Assembly: GCA_009930125.1 (NCBI GenBank)
Contig: RZYZ01000002.1
Span: 1 to 35,276, forward strand
Direction: 5' to 3'
DNA: 35,276 bases
DNA from: Clostridia bacterium
GTDB taxonomy: Bacteria > Bacillota > Clostridia > Clostridiales > Clostridiaceae
Under the pieces are notes generated by a model. It searched no databases. It had not been told where the DNA came from and saw nothing but the letters and a program-made list of their open reading frames with translations. The translations under genes were made by a program, and so were the position numbers. This document shows positions 9,431-18,276 of this stretch, piece by piece (position 1 is the first letter of the stretch; each line of letters opens with the position of its first letter).

Positions 9431-11167
9431 TTGTATGTTGCAGAAGAGATAATTGAGAAAATCAAAGAAAGTAATGACATTGTTGATATTATCTCTGAGA
9501 GCGTTCCGCTGAAAAGAGTTGGGCGAAACTATTGGGGACTGTGTCCATTTCATAATGAAAAGACACCTTCCTTCAGTGTAACCCGAGAGAAACAGCTTTT
9601 TAAATGTTTCGGTTGCGGAGAAGGTGGAAATGTCATAACGTTTGTAATGAAAAGCAAAAATCTCGAATTCAATGAGGCATTAAGGTTTTTAGCGGATCGA
9701 GCTAACATAACGCTGGAGGAAAGCGCAGAGAATAGAAAAAAGAATGAGAAGCTTGAAATGTATTTCAAGATGCATGTGGATGCTGCAAGATTTTTCTTCA
9801 GGAACCTTAAGGATCACAAGGAAATCAGAGATTACTTTTATAAAAGAGGGATTACGGATCAGACCATAAGATCATTCGGTCTTGGATTTGCGTTGAACTC
9901 ATGGGATAGTCTGCTGAAGTATCTAAAATCCATGAATTACAAAGAAGAGGACATCGTAAGATGTGGCTTAGCGACAAAAAACGAGAAAGGAAAAGTATAT
10001 GACCGGTTTCGTAACAGGATCATTTTTCCGGTCTTTGATGTCAGAGGACGTGTGATTGCCTTTGGGGCCCGAGTCATGGATGATTCGAAGCCTAAATATC
10101 TAAACTCTCCAGAAACACCGATCTACAATAAGGGAACCCATCTTTATGGATTGAACTTTGCGAGAAAAAACAGCAAAGAAAAAAGCCTCATCATTGTAGA
10201 AGGCTATATGGATTGTATCAGCTTGAGTCAGGCTGGAGTCAAAAATGTGGTGGCGTCTTTGGGGACAGCATTAACCAAAATGCAGGCACGGCTTCTTAAA
10301 AGAAATTCAGAAGAAGTTTATATTTCCTATGACGCGGATAATGCAGGACAGGCGGCTACAGTCAGAGGATTGGATATTCTCAGTGCAGAAGGTATAGACG
10401 TGAAAGTCGTACAGATTCCAAGAGGAAAAGATCCGGATGATTACATACGTGCTGAAGGAGTGGAAAAATTCCATGAACTGCTAAGTCATGCACTACCTTT
10501 AATTGATTATAAGATCCTGAAAGCCAAAGATGGACTGAACATAGCGGAGGATCAGGGTAGAATCCAGTATGCAAAACGGGTCGTATCAATTCTGAACAAT
10601 CTGGATCCCATCGAGAAAGATGTGTATGTACAGAAAGTCAGTGAAGACACCGGGATTTCAGAGAGTGCGCTGATGAGTCTTATGAAGGGTGACGAGGAAG
10701 CTGTTCGGATTATGGATATGTCTTCCATCGGGAAAGCTGTTCATATCGAATCTGCTCACGTCAAAGCGGAAAGAGCACTACTGAAGCTCCTGAGCGAGGG
10801 ACCATATCTGGTTGAAAGAATTCATCTTGATGATTTTGTTCTTCCAAGTCATAGAAAGATTTATGGAATCATCACAAAGTATGATGGGCCGAAAGACAAC
10901 ATCAGATCTTTCGTGGAAAGTCACTGCAATGACATTGAAACCTCGAAAGAGTGGACAATCATCACGGAACTTGTGGAGATACCAGATATTGATGTGGATA
11001 TTCTGATTGATGATTTCATGAAGACCATCAAACATTATAAAGGGATATTAACGCAGAAGAAGCTTATGCTAGAAATCAGATCATTGGAGAAACAAGGGAG
11101 AACAGAAGAATCTCTTGAAATCGCAAAAAAACTGATTGAGCTTCAAAAGACTTTAGGGAGGTATTGA
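9431..11167 (+). CDS. dnaG: DNA primase
   Basis: Zinc-finger [42 protein letters not shown] ([42 protein letters not shown]); TTG start. Confidence 0.97.
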   Translation: MYVAEEIIEKIKESNDIVDIISESVPLKRVGRNYWGLCPFHNEKTPSFSVTREKQLFKCFGCGEGGNVITFVMKSKNLEFNEALRFLADRANITLEESAENRKKNEKLEMYFKMHVDAARFFFRNLKDHKEIRDYFYKRGITDQTIRSFGLGFALNSWDSLLKYLKSMNYKEEDIVRCGLATKNEKGKVYDRFRNRIIFPVFDVRGRVIAFGARVMDDSKPKYLNSPETPIYNKGTHLYGLNFARKNSKEKSLIIVEGYMDCISLSQAGVKNVVASLGTALTKMQARLLKRNSEEVYISYDADNAGQAATVRGLDILSAEGIDVKVVQIPRGKDPDDYIRAEGVEKFHELLSHALPLIDYKILKAKDGLNIAEDQGRIQYAKRVVSILNNLDPIEKDVYVQKVSEDTGISESALMSLMKGDEEAVRIMDMSSIGKAVHIESAHVKAERALLKLLSEGPYLVERIHLDDFVLPSHRKIYGIITKYDGPKDNIRSFVESHCNDIETSKEWTIITELVEIPDIDVDILIDDFMKTIKHYKGILTQKKLMLEIRSLEKQGRTEESLEIAKKLIELQKTLGRY

Positions 11168-11168
11168 G

Positions 11169-12524
11169 ATGGCAGCTAAAAAGAAAACAGTAAATGAAGA
11201 TCTTACTGTAACAGAAGATATATTAGAAGAGGAGCATAAACCAGAAGTGAAAGAAAAAGAAGTCAAGGCAACCAAAACAAGAAAAAAACCCAAAGCGGAT
11301 AAGGAAATCGTTGAAAGTGCTGAAGTGCTGGAAGAAACAGCGAAGGAAATCAAGGCACCGAAGACTAGAAAGAAGAAGAGTGTGGTTTCGAAGGAATCCA
11401 TCAAAGACGAAGAAAACATGGACAATGAAGAAATCCTGGACGATGAGGATGGCGACATCAAAAAGGTCCATGACAAGGATTTCCAGATGTCTGTTGTCAA
11501 GAAATTAATCGAAAAGGGAAAGAAGACCGGAAGCATCGCTGAGAAAGAAATCCTAGATGAGCTTCAGGAGATTGATCTTTCTCCAGAGCAGATTGATAAA
11601 ATTTATGAGACCCTGGAAGCATTGAATATTGAAATCATCGGGGACGTTGAAGAAGAAGAGGAAGAGGAAGTGGATCTTTCTGTTCCAGAAGGTGTAGCCA
11701 TTGACGATCCTGTAAGAATGTATTTAAAGGAAATCGGTAAAGTACCGCTGCTTACCTCAGAACAGGAAGTAGCCCTTGCTAAGAGAATCGAAGCAGGAGA
11801 TGAGCATGCAGCGAAAGAGCTTGCAGAAGCGAATCTCAGACTGGTTGTATCTATAGCCAAGAGATATGTGGGCAGAGGAATGCTTTTCCTGGATCTGATT
11901 CAGGAAGGTAACCTTGGACTGATCAAAGCGGTGGAAAAATTTGATTTCACCAAGGGATTCAAGTTTTCAACCTATGCCACCTGGTGGATCAGGCAGGCGA
12001 TTACAAGAGCCATTGCGGATCAGGCACGAACCATAAGAATTCCAGTGCACATGGTTGAGACCATCAACAAACTGATCAGAATCGAAAGACAGCTGCTTCA
12101 GGAACTGGGACGTGCACCTCAGGCTGAAGAAATCGCGGAAATCATGGAAATGCCACCTGAAAAGGTAAGAGAGATTATGAAGATTGCGCAGGAACCTGTT
12201 TCTCTTGAAACACCAATCGGTGAGGAAGAAGACAGCCATCTCGGTGACTTCATTCCAGATGATGATGCATTGGCACCGGCGGAAGCTGCAGCATTCACCA
12301 TGCTGAAGGAGCAGCTCATAAGCGTCCTGGATACGCTGACACCAAGAGAAGAAAAAGTGCTGAGACTGAGATTCGGGTTAGATGACGGACGTTCCAGGAC
12401 CCTTGAGGAAGTGGGAAAAGAATTCAATGTGACAAGAGAAAGAATCAGACAGATTGAAGCTAAGGCTTTAAGAAAACTGAGACATCCTTCTAGAAGCAAG
12501 AAACTGAAAGATTATCTGGACTAA
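11169..12524 (+). CDS. rpoD: RNA polymerase primary sigma factor (RpoD/SigA) with long charged N-terminal extension
   Basis: Regions 1.2-4.2: [135 protein letters not shown]. Confidence 0.98.
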   Translation: MAAKKKTVNEDLTVTEDILEEEHKPEVKEKEVKATKTRKKPKADKEIVESAEVLEETAKEIKAPKTRKKKSVVSKESIKDEENMDNEEILDDEDGDIKKVHDKDFQMSVVKKLIEKGKKTGSIAEKEILDELQEIDLSPEQIDKIYETLEALNIEIIGDVEEEEEEEVDLSVPEGVAIDDPVRMYLKEIGKVPLLTSEQEVALAKRIEAGDEHAAKELAEANLRLVVSIAKRYVGRGMLFLDLIQEGNLGLIKAVEKFDFTKGFKFSTYATWWIRQAITRAIADQARTIRIPVHMVETINKLIRIERQLLQELGRAPQAEEIAEIMEMPPEKVREIMKIAQEPVSLETPIGEEEDSHLGDFIPDDDALAPAEAAAFTMLKEQLISVLDTLTPREEKVLRLRFGLDDGRSRTLEEVGKEFNVTRERIRQIEAKALRKLRHPSRSKKLKDYLD

Positions 12525-12541
12525 AATAGCAGCTCGCAATA

Positions 12542-12582
12542 AAGAAGGCGGAAGCATAACAAGATGCATCTGCCTTCTTTTT
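12542..12582 (+). terminator. Rho-independent terminator after rpoD
   Basis: aagaaggc ... gccttctt stem followed by T run. Confidence 0.75.
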
Positions 12583-12645
12583 GCAGTATAGAGCAGGTTC
12601 AGAAAATGGACAAAGTAAATTTAAGAACTATGCATAGTAGTATGA

Positions 12646-12651
12646 TATAAT
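12646..12651 (+). promoter_or_regulatory. extended -10 promoter element of the PH-domain-like gene
   Basis: TGaTATAAT (TGN-TATAAT) about 10-20 nt upstream of the start codon region. Confidence 0.4.
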
Positions 12652-12659
12652 TAGTTTGG

Positions 12660-13553
12660 GTGATGATCATGAAATTTATTCCGGAAAAAGCACAGTTCAT
12701 TAATAAGCTGATTACCATAATGGTAGCAGTGATTATTGTCATGTCTCTTATTCTGGGATTGAGTGAGAATATCCTGACCAAGAGCCTGATGATGCTCCTC
12801 CTCATACTATTTCTGATCTACAGCACCTATTCCCTGGTTTTTCTGAAAACCTTTTATTACAAAGTTGAAGACGGAATTCTTTCTATCGAGAGTCTGTTCA
12901 GATTCACCAATAAATATATCAGACTGCAGAATATCGAATTCTTCACGGAACGGATTACGCTGCTAAACCATAGTGGTATTGCAGGCATGCTGAGCAAGAG
13001 ATTTTCCATCGGGAAAGGGTATATTAAAGGACTCGGAAAGGTGGATATGTACATCACCAGTTCAAAGAAAACAATATTCTTCGGCACAAAAACAGGAAAC
13101 TATGCCATTTCTCCTGCAGATATGGCAGGATTTTCAGCGCTTCTGAAGAAAAACGGCGTCAAAGAGGAATTTGTCGTGCGAGATGTGCTGGAAAAGGATC
13201 TTCAGGAAAGTGAAGACAGACTGAAGCACTTTTTTCTGCTTAATGCAGTGATTGTGCTCATTCTCATCGAAGTGCCCATCGCACTTCTTTACCTTGATCA
13301 GCTGCCTGAGTATGTGTCCATCAGTCAACTTGATACATCGATGCTCTCATATGTTCCTGCGAAAGTCTATGTGGATAGTACGATATCCTATGGGATCATG
13401 GCTTTCCTGCTCTCAGTTGTTGCATATATCCTATCCAGGGTCTATTCGAAAATCGACAAGATTTATTACTATAGGGTCATGCTGATTCCACTGGTCATCA
13501 CATTTCTCATGTTGTTGAATCTCGCAAATACCCTCATACCAATTTTCCTGTAA
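12660..13553 (+). CDS. membrane protein with bacterial PH-like domain (N-terminal and C-terminal TM pairs)
   Basis: TM segments at N terminus, then FYYKVEDGILSIESLFRFTNKYIRLQNIEFFTERITLLNHS...DMYITSSKKTIFFGTKTGNYAISPADMAGFSALLKK resembling bPH domains, then two TM segments. Start may be the ATG at 12669. Confidence 0.65.
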   Translation: MMIMKFIPEKAQFINKLITIMVAVIIVMSLILGLSENILTKSLMMLLLILFLIYSTYSLVFLKTFYYKVEDGILSIESLFRFTNKYIRLQNIEFFTERITLLNHSGIAGMLSKRFSIGKGYIKGLGKVDMYITSSKKTIFFGTKTGNYAISPADMAGFSALLKKNGVKEEFVVRDVLEKDLQESEDRLKHFFLLNAVIVLILIEVPIALLYLDQLPEYVSISQLDTSMLSYVPAKVYVDSTISYGIMAFLLSVVAYILSRVYSKIDKIYYYRVMLIPLVITFLMLLNLANTLIPIFL

Positions 13554-13596
13554 AATCAGTGTTATAATAAATGTGAGAGAAAGAAAAGGAGTTGTC

Positions 13597-14298
13597 ATGG
13601 ATATCAGTTCAAGATTGATGAAGATCGTAGAGATGGTTCCAGTCTGCGACACAGTGGCAGACATTGGAACAGACCATGGATACGTGCTCATTGAGCTTTT
13701 AAAGCGAAAGAAGATAAGGAAGGGCATAGCATCGGATAATAAGGAGATGCCTCTGGAGAAGGCCAGGAGGAATGCTGAAGCAGAGAATGTTATGCATCTG
13801 ATGGATTTTCGATTAGGAAGCGGATTTGAGACGATGAAAACAGGTGAAGCAAACGGTGCGGTTATTGCGGGTATGGGTGGAATCCTCATAAGCGAACTTC
13901 TGGAGAGTGCCGCAGAGGTTATAAGAGAGCTGGATTTTATTTTACTTCAGCCGGCACAGAATCCTGAAATACTCAGAAAGTACCTCTATGAACATCACTA
14001 TGAAGTCATTGAGGAGGAGCTGGTGCGGGAAGACCGAAGGTATTATGAATATCTGATGGTGAAATATGATCCAGTCCAATCGCAACTTCTTAGCAATCAT
14101 CTGGATTATGTGGTAGGAGATCTGCTTCTCAGGAAGAAGCATCCATTGCTGAAAGAATATCTTACCAGTAAGATCACCGAACTGGAAGAGATAAAAGATA
14201 AGATTCAGTTGAATTCTGAAAATGCTAGACGAAAAAATGAAGAGATTTTTCAAAAAATCAATGAGTTAAGGGGTGTACGAGATGACAGTGCTGGTTAA
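13597..14298 (+). CDS. trmK: tRNA (adenine(22)-N1)-methyltransferase, TrmK family
   Basis: SAM motif VADIGTDHGYVLIELLK, AVIAGMGGILISELLE, LLQPAQNPEILRKYL; aaaggag SD upstream of ATG 13597; position between rpoD and Nif3-family gene matches the known neighbourhood. Confidence 0.93.
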   Translation: MDISSRLMKIVEMVPVCDTVADIGTDHGYVLIELLKRKKIRKGIASDNKEMPLEKARRNAEAENVMHLMDFRLGSGFETMKTGEANGAVIAGMGGILISELLESAAEVIRELDFILLQPAQNPEILRKYLYEHHYEVIEEELVREDRRYYEYLMVKYDPVQSQLLSNHLDYVVGDLLLRKKHPLLKEYLTSKITELEEIKDKIQLNSENARRKNEEIFQKINELRGVRDDSAG

Positions 14299-15082
14299 AG
14301 ATTTTATGAAGCTGATTGAGTCCCATGCTCCGGTTTCATATAAGGAAGAGTATGACAATGTTGGACTTATGGTTGGGGACAGCAGAGCAGAGATCAGAGG
14401 AATTCTTTTTTCCATGGATACAACGCTTGAAGTGATACAGGAAGCGAAGGAGAACGATGTGAATCTCATCGTATCCCATCATCCGCTCCTGTTCATGAAG
14501 CCTAAATCCATAACAACGAAGACCCTTCAGGGAAGAAAGATCATTGAACTTATAAAAAATGATATCAATGTCTATGCAGCTCATACAAATCTGGATTCGG
14601 TGAAAGATGGAATGAATGATACCATTGTGAGAATGTTTGATTACCTGGATTTTGATATCATCGAGCAGTGTCCTTTTGACTTCGACTCCGGTATAGGACG
14701 CATTGTCTACCTGAGAAGATCCGTCAAGCTGTCGGATTTCATCAGTAAAACAAAGAGAGTGCTGGGTGTGGAAACCATACGATATACAGGAAATCTTGAT
14801 CAGCAGATCAGACGTGTGGCCATCATCAATGGAAGTGGTCAAAGCTATTTCAAAAAGGCCATTTCTGAGGGGGCTGATTGCATCCTGACAGGCGATACCA
14901 CTTATCACAATGTTCAGGAACTGGAAGAAATGGGGATTGCGGTTGTGGATCCTGGGCACTACCATTCTGAGAAACTGGTCTACTATACGATCATGGAACG
15001 TATGGCCAAGGAATTCAAGGCTAATTGTGATGTTCCAGTATATTTCAGCAAGAAAGAAAAGGATCCCTATAATTTCATCTGA
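14282..15082 (+). CDS. Nif3-like dinuclear metal center protein
   Basis: YDNVGLMVGD, VSHHPLLFMKPKSI, NVYAAHTNLDSVKDGMND, GSGQSYFKKAISEGADCILTGDTTYHNVQELEEMGIAVVDPGHYHSE; overlaps trmK end. Confidence 0.94.
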   Translation: MTVLVKDFMKLIESHAPVSYKEEYDNVGLMVGDSRAEIRGILFSMDTTLEVIQEAKENDVNLIVSHHPLLFMKPKSITTKTLQGRKIIELIKNDINVYAAHTNLDSVKDGMNDTIVRMFDYLDFDIIEQCPFDFDSGIGRIVYLRRSVKLSDFISKTKRVLGVETIRYTGNLDQQIRRVAIINGSGQSYFKKAISEGADCILTGDTTYHNVQELEEMGIAVVDPGHYHSEKLVYYTIMERMAKEFKANCDVPVYFSKKEKDPYNFI

Positions 15083-15099
15083 TTGATCTGAAAGAAGGA

Positions 15100-15128
15100 A
15101 AAGGGGAAGTCAGCCTCTTCTCCTTTGG
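15100..15128 (+). terminator. terminator after Nif3-family gene
   Basis: Stem aaaggggaag / cttctccttt (one G-T pair), loop tcagcct. Confidence 0.55.
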
Positions 15129-15157
15129 TTTACAAAAATCATTTATTCTGCTATTAT
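15129..15157 (+). promoter_or_regulatory. sigma-A promoter of rnpB
   Basis: TTTACA (15129-15134), 17-nt spacer, TATTAT (15152-15157), immediately before the RNA 5' end. Confidence 0.65.
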
Positions 15158-15160
15158 AAG

Positions 15161-15504
15161 GAAGCAAGTAAGTCAGATAATCGCTGCTGACAGCTGTCAG
15201 GAGAGGAAAGTCCGAGCTTCGCAGAGCAGGGTGCTGGGTAACTCCCAGTGAGGGTGACCTTAAGGAAAGTGCAACAGAGAGATACCGCCTCATTTATGAG
15301 GTAAGGGTGGAAAGGTGAGGTAAGAGCTCACCAGCGCATTGGTGACTTTGCGGCTATGTAAACCCCACTTGATGCAAGGCCGAATAGAGGGACATATAGG
15401 GGCTGCTCGTCCCGTCCCCGGGTGCGCCGCTTGAGCCATGTAGAAATACATGGCCTAGACAGATGATTATCTAATACAGAACTCGGCTTATAGATTTGCT
15501 TGCC
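15161..15504 (+). ncRNA. rnpB: RNase P RNA (bacterial class A-like)
   Basis: Conserved segments gaggaaagtccgagct, gcagggtgctgggtaactcccagt, gagggtgacc...aaggaaagtgcaacagagagataccgcc, ggtaagagctcaccagcgcattggtgactttgcggctatgtaaacccc, gcaaggccgaatagag, tagacagatgattatc, aactcggcttatag; terminal pairing gcaag / cttgc. Confidence 0.96.
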
Positions 15505-15514
15505 CATTGAAAAC

Positions 15515-15536
15515 AGCTCTTTAGGGGGCTTTTTCT
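15515..15536 (+). terminator. terminator of rnpB
   Basis: agctct-tta-gggggct hairpin followed by ttttt. Confidence 0.55.
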
Positions 15537-15658
15537 TTTGCTTTAAAATGGGTGTGAATAAATGTTGTTTTGTTTTTAGTAACTCCTTTGTCATTCACGA
15601 ATCTGACCCGAATAGTATAATGATTTTATACAACCAGTAGATGAGGGGAGAGAGGAAA

Positions 15659-16144
15659 ATGAGGAAAGGTTTATATCTGATACTTGTGATTATACTGATT
15701 GCCGTTGGATATCTCATCTGGAATGGCAATGGAGCGTCACAGGATGAACCGGAAAATGAGAAACCCATAACAAATGTGGAGTTCAGCGAGGACCTTATTG
15801 TGGAAGAAATCACTTTTGATGCAGAGAAGCAGAGTCTGAGATATGTGGTGAAGAACAATACCGGGGAGTCTCTGGAATACGGTGCCATGTTCACCATCAT
15901 GAAGAGAAGTGGTGATACCCTGATCGAAACGGATCTGACAGACGATCTGGCTTTTGATATGGCGCTTCGAACAGTTGGTGCAGGGGATACGTTCAGCGAT
16001 GAGGTTCTTTTCACCCTGCTAGAAAAACCGATGGATTCGGGAACATACTATATCATCAGAGAATATATGGATTCCAGCGGGAATGAATATATACCGGAGA
16101 TCTATTTCACGAAGACCGGAGAAGAGATTCAGCCAGGCAGGTAG
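15659..16144 (+). CDS. membrane-anchored/secreted immunoglobulin-like domain protein
   Basis: N-terminal TM/signal (MRKGLYLILVIILIAVGYLIW), then one Ig-like beta domain (LRYVVKNNTGESLEYGAMFTIMKRSGDTLIE...GTYYIIREY); agagagga SD. Confidence 0.6.
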   Translation: MRKGLYLILVIILIAVGYLIWNGNGASQDEPENEKPITNVEFSEDLIVEEITFDAEKQSLRYVVKNNTGESLEYGAMFTIMKRSGDTLIETDLTDDLAFDMALRTVGAGDTFSDEVLFTLLEKPMDSGTYYIIREYMDSSGNEYIPEIYFTKTGEEIQPGR

Positions 16145-16170
16145 AAACAGAATTTTTCATGTAAAAACAG

Positions 16171-16213
16171 AAAGCACTATACTCAGATCTAGCGAACTGA
16201 AGTATAGTGCTTT
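16171..16213. terminator. bidirectional terminator between convergent genes
   Basis: Perfect 13-bp stem aaagcactatact / agtatagtgcttt. Confidence 0.8.
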
Positions 16214-16225
16214 ATTATGTCTGAT

Positions 16226-17173
16226 TTATCTTCGGCTGGATCTGGCCATCCTTCTGTAGGTATGTCTTCTACCACGCATGGTTATGGAGAGTCTCAGGAT
16301 GTTTTCAGGTGGCGTCATACCAGAGCTCCCGGCATCTCCTGTGTGCTGGATATCCGCTCCTGCCATCTTGGACATCTGTGCCACGCTCTCCATGTAGGAC
16401 TCTGTGGAGCCCTCCTGACTTGTTCCGATGGTGGTCATGGCCAGAGCTCCCTCATCATGAATCGCATCGATGAATCCTTTCACAAGCTCCACGGTGAATC
16501 CTGGAACCGTTCCAGGTGCTGGGATAAGAATCACATCCGCACCAGCTGATACAAAGCCTTTTATGGTTTCGAGATCATAGATGTTTCCTGCACCGGCTCC
16601 ATGCATTTTGCCGGCAACAATGAGCGTTTCCTCGCCAAGAATGCTTCGGGCCCGTCTGATTCCTTCCAGAATACCTTCACTGGTGACACCTGTGCTGGGA
16701 TTTGCTGTGATCACGATATAGTCAAATCCGAGTTCTTTCACCTTCTTGAGATTTTTCTCGCTGCAACGCAGTCCTTCAGGATAAGTGCTTCCATCAGGAA
16801 CAGGTTCCAGATTCACACCGAGAAATCGTCCGATGATCTTCTTGAAATTCTGAATATACAGAGGGTTTTCTCTGTTCCTCTCTACGATTTCACTAAGCGC
16901 TTTCGCATAGGCGGGGATTCCGTGGTAAGGACTCACTTTTTCATCATCATATCCGAAGATGAACGGTGCATCAAAGTTGAATGTATTCAGGGTTATCATG
17001 TCTGCGCTGAAGGCTGCGGCGGCTTCAGGGTTGGAGATGCCATCCAGCAGGGGGAAGGTGCTGATGATGGTTTCACACATCAGGGTACGGCCTTCACTGT
17101 CACGGATCGCATCGATCAGATCGCTTCTTTTTATTCTGAAATAATCTTCATAGAACAGATCAAACATTCTCAT
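16226..17173 (-). CDS. DUF7916-like TIM-barrel-type protein (often annotated as 'haloacid dehalogenase-like hydrolase')
   Basis: 315 aa; GRTLMCETIISTFPLLDGISNPEAAAAFSADMITLNTFN, VNLEPVPDGSTYPEGLRCS, LIVAGKMHGAGAGN, ADVILIPAPGTVPGFTVE, MTTIGTSQEGSTES, MSKMAGADIQHTGDAG, RGRRHTYRRMARSSRR; SD gaggagg. Family assignment from memory of the conserved motifs. Confidence 0.75.
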   Translation of the reverse strand: MRMFDLFYEDYFRIKRSDLIDAIRDSEGRTLMCETIISTFPLLDGISNPEAAAAFSADMITLNTFNFDAPFIFGYDDEKVSPYHGIPAYAKALSEIVERNRENPLYIQNFKKIIGRFLGVNLEPVPDGSTYPEGLRCSEKNLKKVKELGFDYIVITANPSTGVTSEGILEGIRRARSILGEETLIVAGKMHGAGAGNIYDLETIKGFVSAGADVILIPAPGTVPGFTVELVKGFIDAIHDEGALAMTTIGTSQEGSTESYMESVAQMSKMAGADIQHTGDAGSSGMTPPENILRLSITMRGRRHTYRRMARSSRR

Positions 17174-17233
17174 GGTTTATCCTCCTCAATCCTCTTTTCT
17201 TCATTCTATCATGAAGAAAAGATATGGACCAAC

Positions 17234-17271
17234 AGAAAAAGCCGCTGTCTTATACGCAGATAAAACAGCGA
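17234..17271 (-). terminator. terminator downstream of the AraC-family gene (minus strand)
   Basis: Minus strand gctgttttat / ataagacagc stem then ggctttttctg. Confidence 0.65.
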
Positions 17272-17360
17272 CCTGAAAATCGTTATAAACCTGTAAATTA
17301 TAACTGAATTTAAGTTATAATGATTACAAAATAGAACGAATACTGTATAATAGAAGAAAA

Positions 17361-18086
17361 TTAGACGTATGCTTTCTTTCTGAATTCCATAGGCGTCATA
17401 TTTGTGAGCCTTTTAAATGTGATGGTGTAGTAATTCTGGTTGGTGAAACCTACAGACAACGCAATGTCCAGAACGGATTTGTTATCTTTGAGCAGCTGAC
17501 GCTTGCTTTTCTCAATACGGATCAGGTTGACATATTGTGTGAAGGTGACACCGGTCTCTCTTTTGAAGAGGGTGCAGAAATAGCTTTTGTTCAAGTTCAG
17601 GTGACTGATCACTTTGTCTAAAGTGATGTCTTCCTTGTAGTGAGCCTGGATATAATTCATGGCACGTTTCACATTCAGACTGTAGCATCCGGCACATCCT
17701 TTTCTTGGACAAAGATCCAGCGTCTGATTCAGCGGTGCCATGTAGAGGTTGTTTGAGTAACAGATATCCAGACTATTGAGCCGTTCCAGATCCTCCTGAT
17801 TGTAGGGTCCCATAATAACGAATCCATCTTTCAGACGGGTTTTGTTGATGAAATAGGCAGTATAATTATATTCTTTCTGATTGGTTAAAGTAAGAGATGT
17901 GTAACTCGTATCAGATGGGTTACTCATTTTCTCCAATAATTTATTTATAATATCGTAATCTCCAAATCTATAGTGGTCTCCACCACTGTACTGGATCTTA
18001 CCATCATGGCTATAGGCGCTTACAGCGATAAATGTGCTGGCATAGAAGTCCTCGGCCACTTCTCTGGGGTTTCTTTCAATGAACAA
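17361..18086 (-). CDS. AraC-family transcriptional regulator, likely of the adjacent siderophore uptake operon
   Basis: Two C-terminal HTH motifs (DITLDKVISHLNLNKSYFCTLFKRETGVTFTQYVNLIRIEKSKRQL, SVLDIALSVGFTNQNYYTITFKRLTNMTPMEFRKK). TTG start at 18086 with aaaggagaggtcc SD preferred over the track's 18200 start. Confidence 0.88.
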   Translation of the reverse strand: MFIERNPREVAEDFYASTFIAVSAYSHDGKIQYSGGDHYRFGDYDIINKLLEKMSNPSDTSYTSLTLTNQKEYNYTAYFINKTRLKDGFVIMGPYNQEDLERLNSLDICYSNNLYMAPLNQTLDLCPRKGCAGCYSLNVKRAMNYIQAHYKEDITLDKVISHLNLNKSYFCTLFKRETGVTFTQYVNLIRIEKSKRQLLKDNKSVLDIALSVGFTNQNYYTITFKRLTNMTPMEFRKKAYV

Positions 18087-18175
18087 TATTGGACCTCTCC
18101 TTTCATTTGCCCAAATATAGTTATAAAAAAACAAATACTGAGTTAGATAACTGTTCTTATTTTTGCTACTATAAA

Positions 18176-18190
18176 TGAGAATGATTATCA
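18176..18190. promoter_or_regulatory. Fur box in divergent araC / fecCD intergenic region
   Basis: TGAGAATgATTATCA versus 7-1-7 consensus TGATAATnATTATCA: one mismatch at the 14 defined positions. Confidence 0.7.
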
Positions 18191-18240
18191 ATTTTGTCAT
18201 GTTAAATTATAGCAATTAATGAAGAGAGGTGTCAAACATA

Positions 18241-18276
18241 ATGGGAAACATTTCCGTTATAAGATATGAAGAATAA
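18241..18276 (+). CDS. short leader ORF (MGNISVIRYEE), overlapping the permease start
   Basis: gagaggtg SD 9 nt before ATG 18241; stop TAA 18274-18276 overlaps the permease ATG region (18266) in another frame. Confidence 0.45.
   Translation: MGNISVIRYEE

Noticed and set aside
11153-11536. 127-aa minus-strand Ser/Phe-rich ORF (and overlapping 82-aa ORF) opposite rpoD 5' end
   Set aside because: Low-complexity complement of the Lys/Glu-rich rpoD N terminus.
14336-14965. 209-aa minus-strand ORF opposite the Nif3-family gene
   Set aside because: Shadow ORF of the conserved plus-strand gene.
15161-15504. Considered whether the structured region could be a riboswitch or tmRNA
   Set aside because: Conserved RNase P elements (gaggaaagtccg, tagacagatgatt, terminal helix) identify rnpB.
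15075-15594. Two minus-strand ORFs (72 and 88 aa) across 15075-15594
   Set aside because: They lie antisense to rnpB; the RNA signature explains the sequence.
16601-17263. 220-aa plus-strand ORF opposite the DUF7916-like gene
   Set aside because: Antisense to a motif-rich conserved protein; no SD and no recognisable domain.
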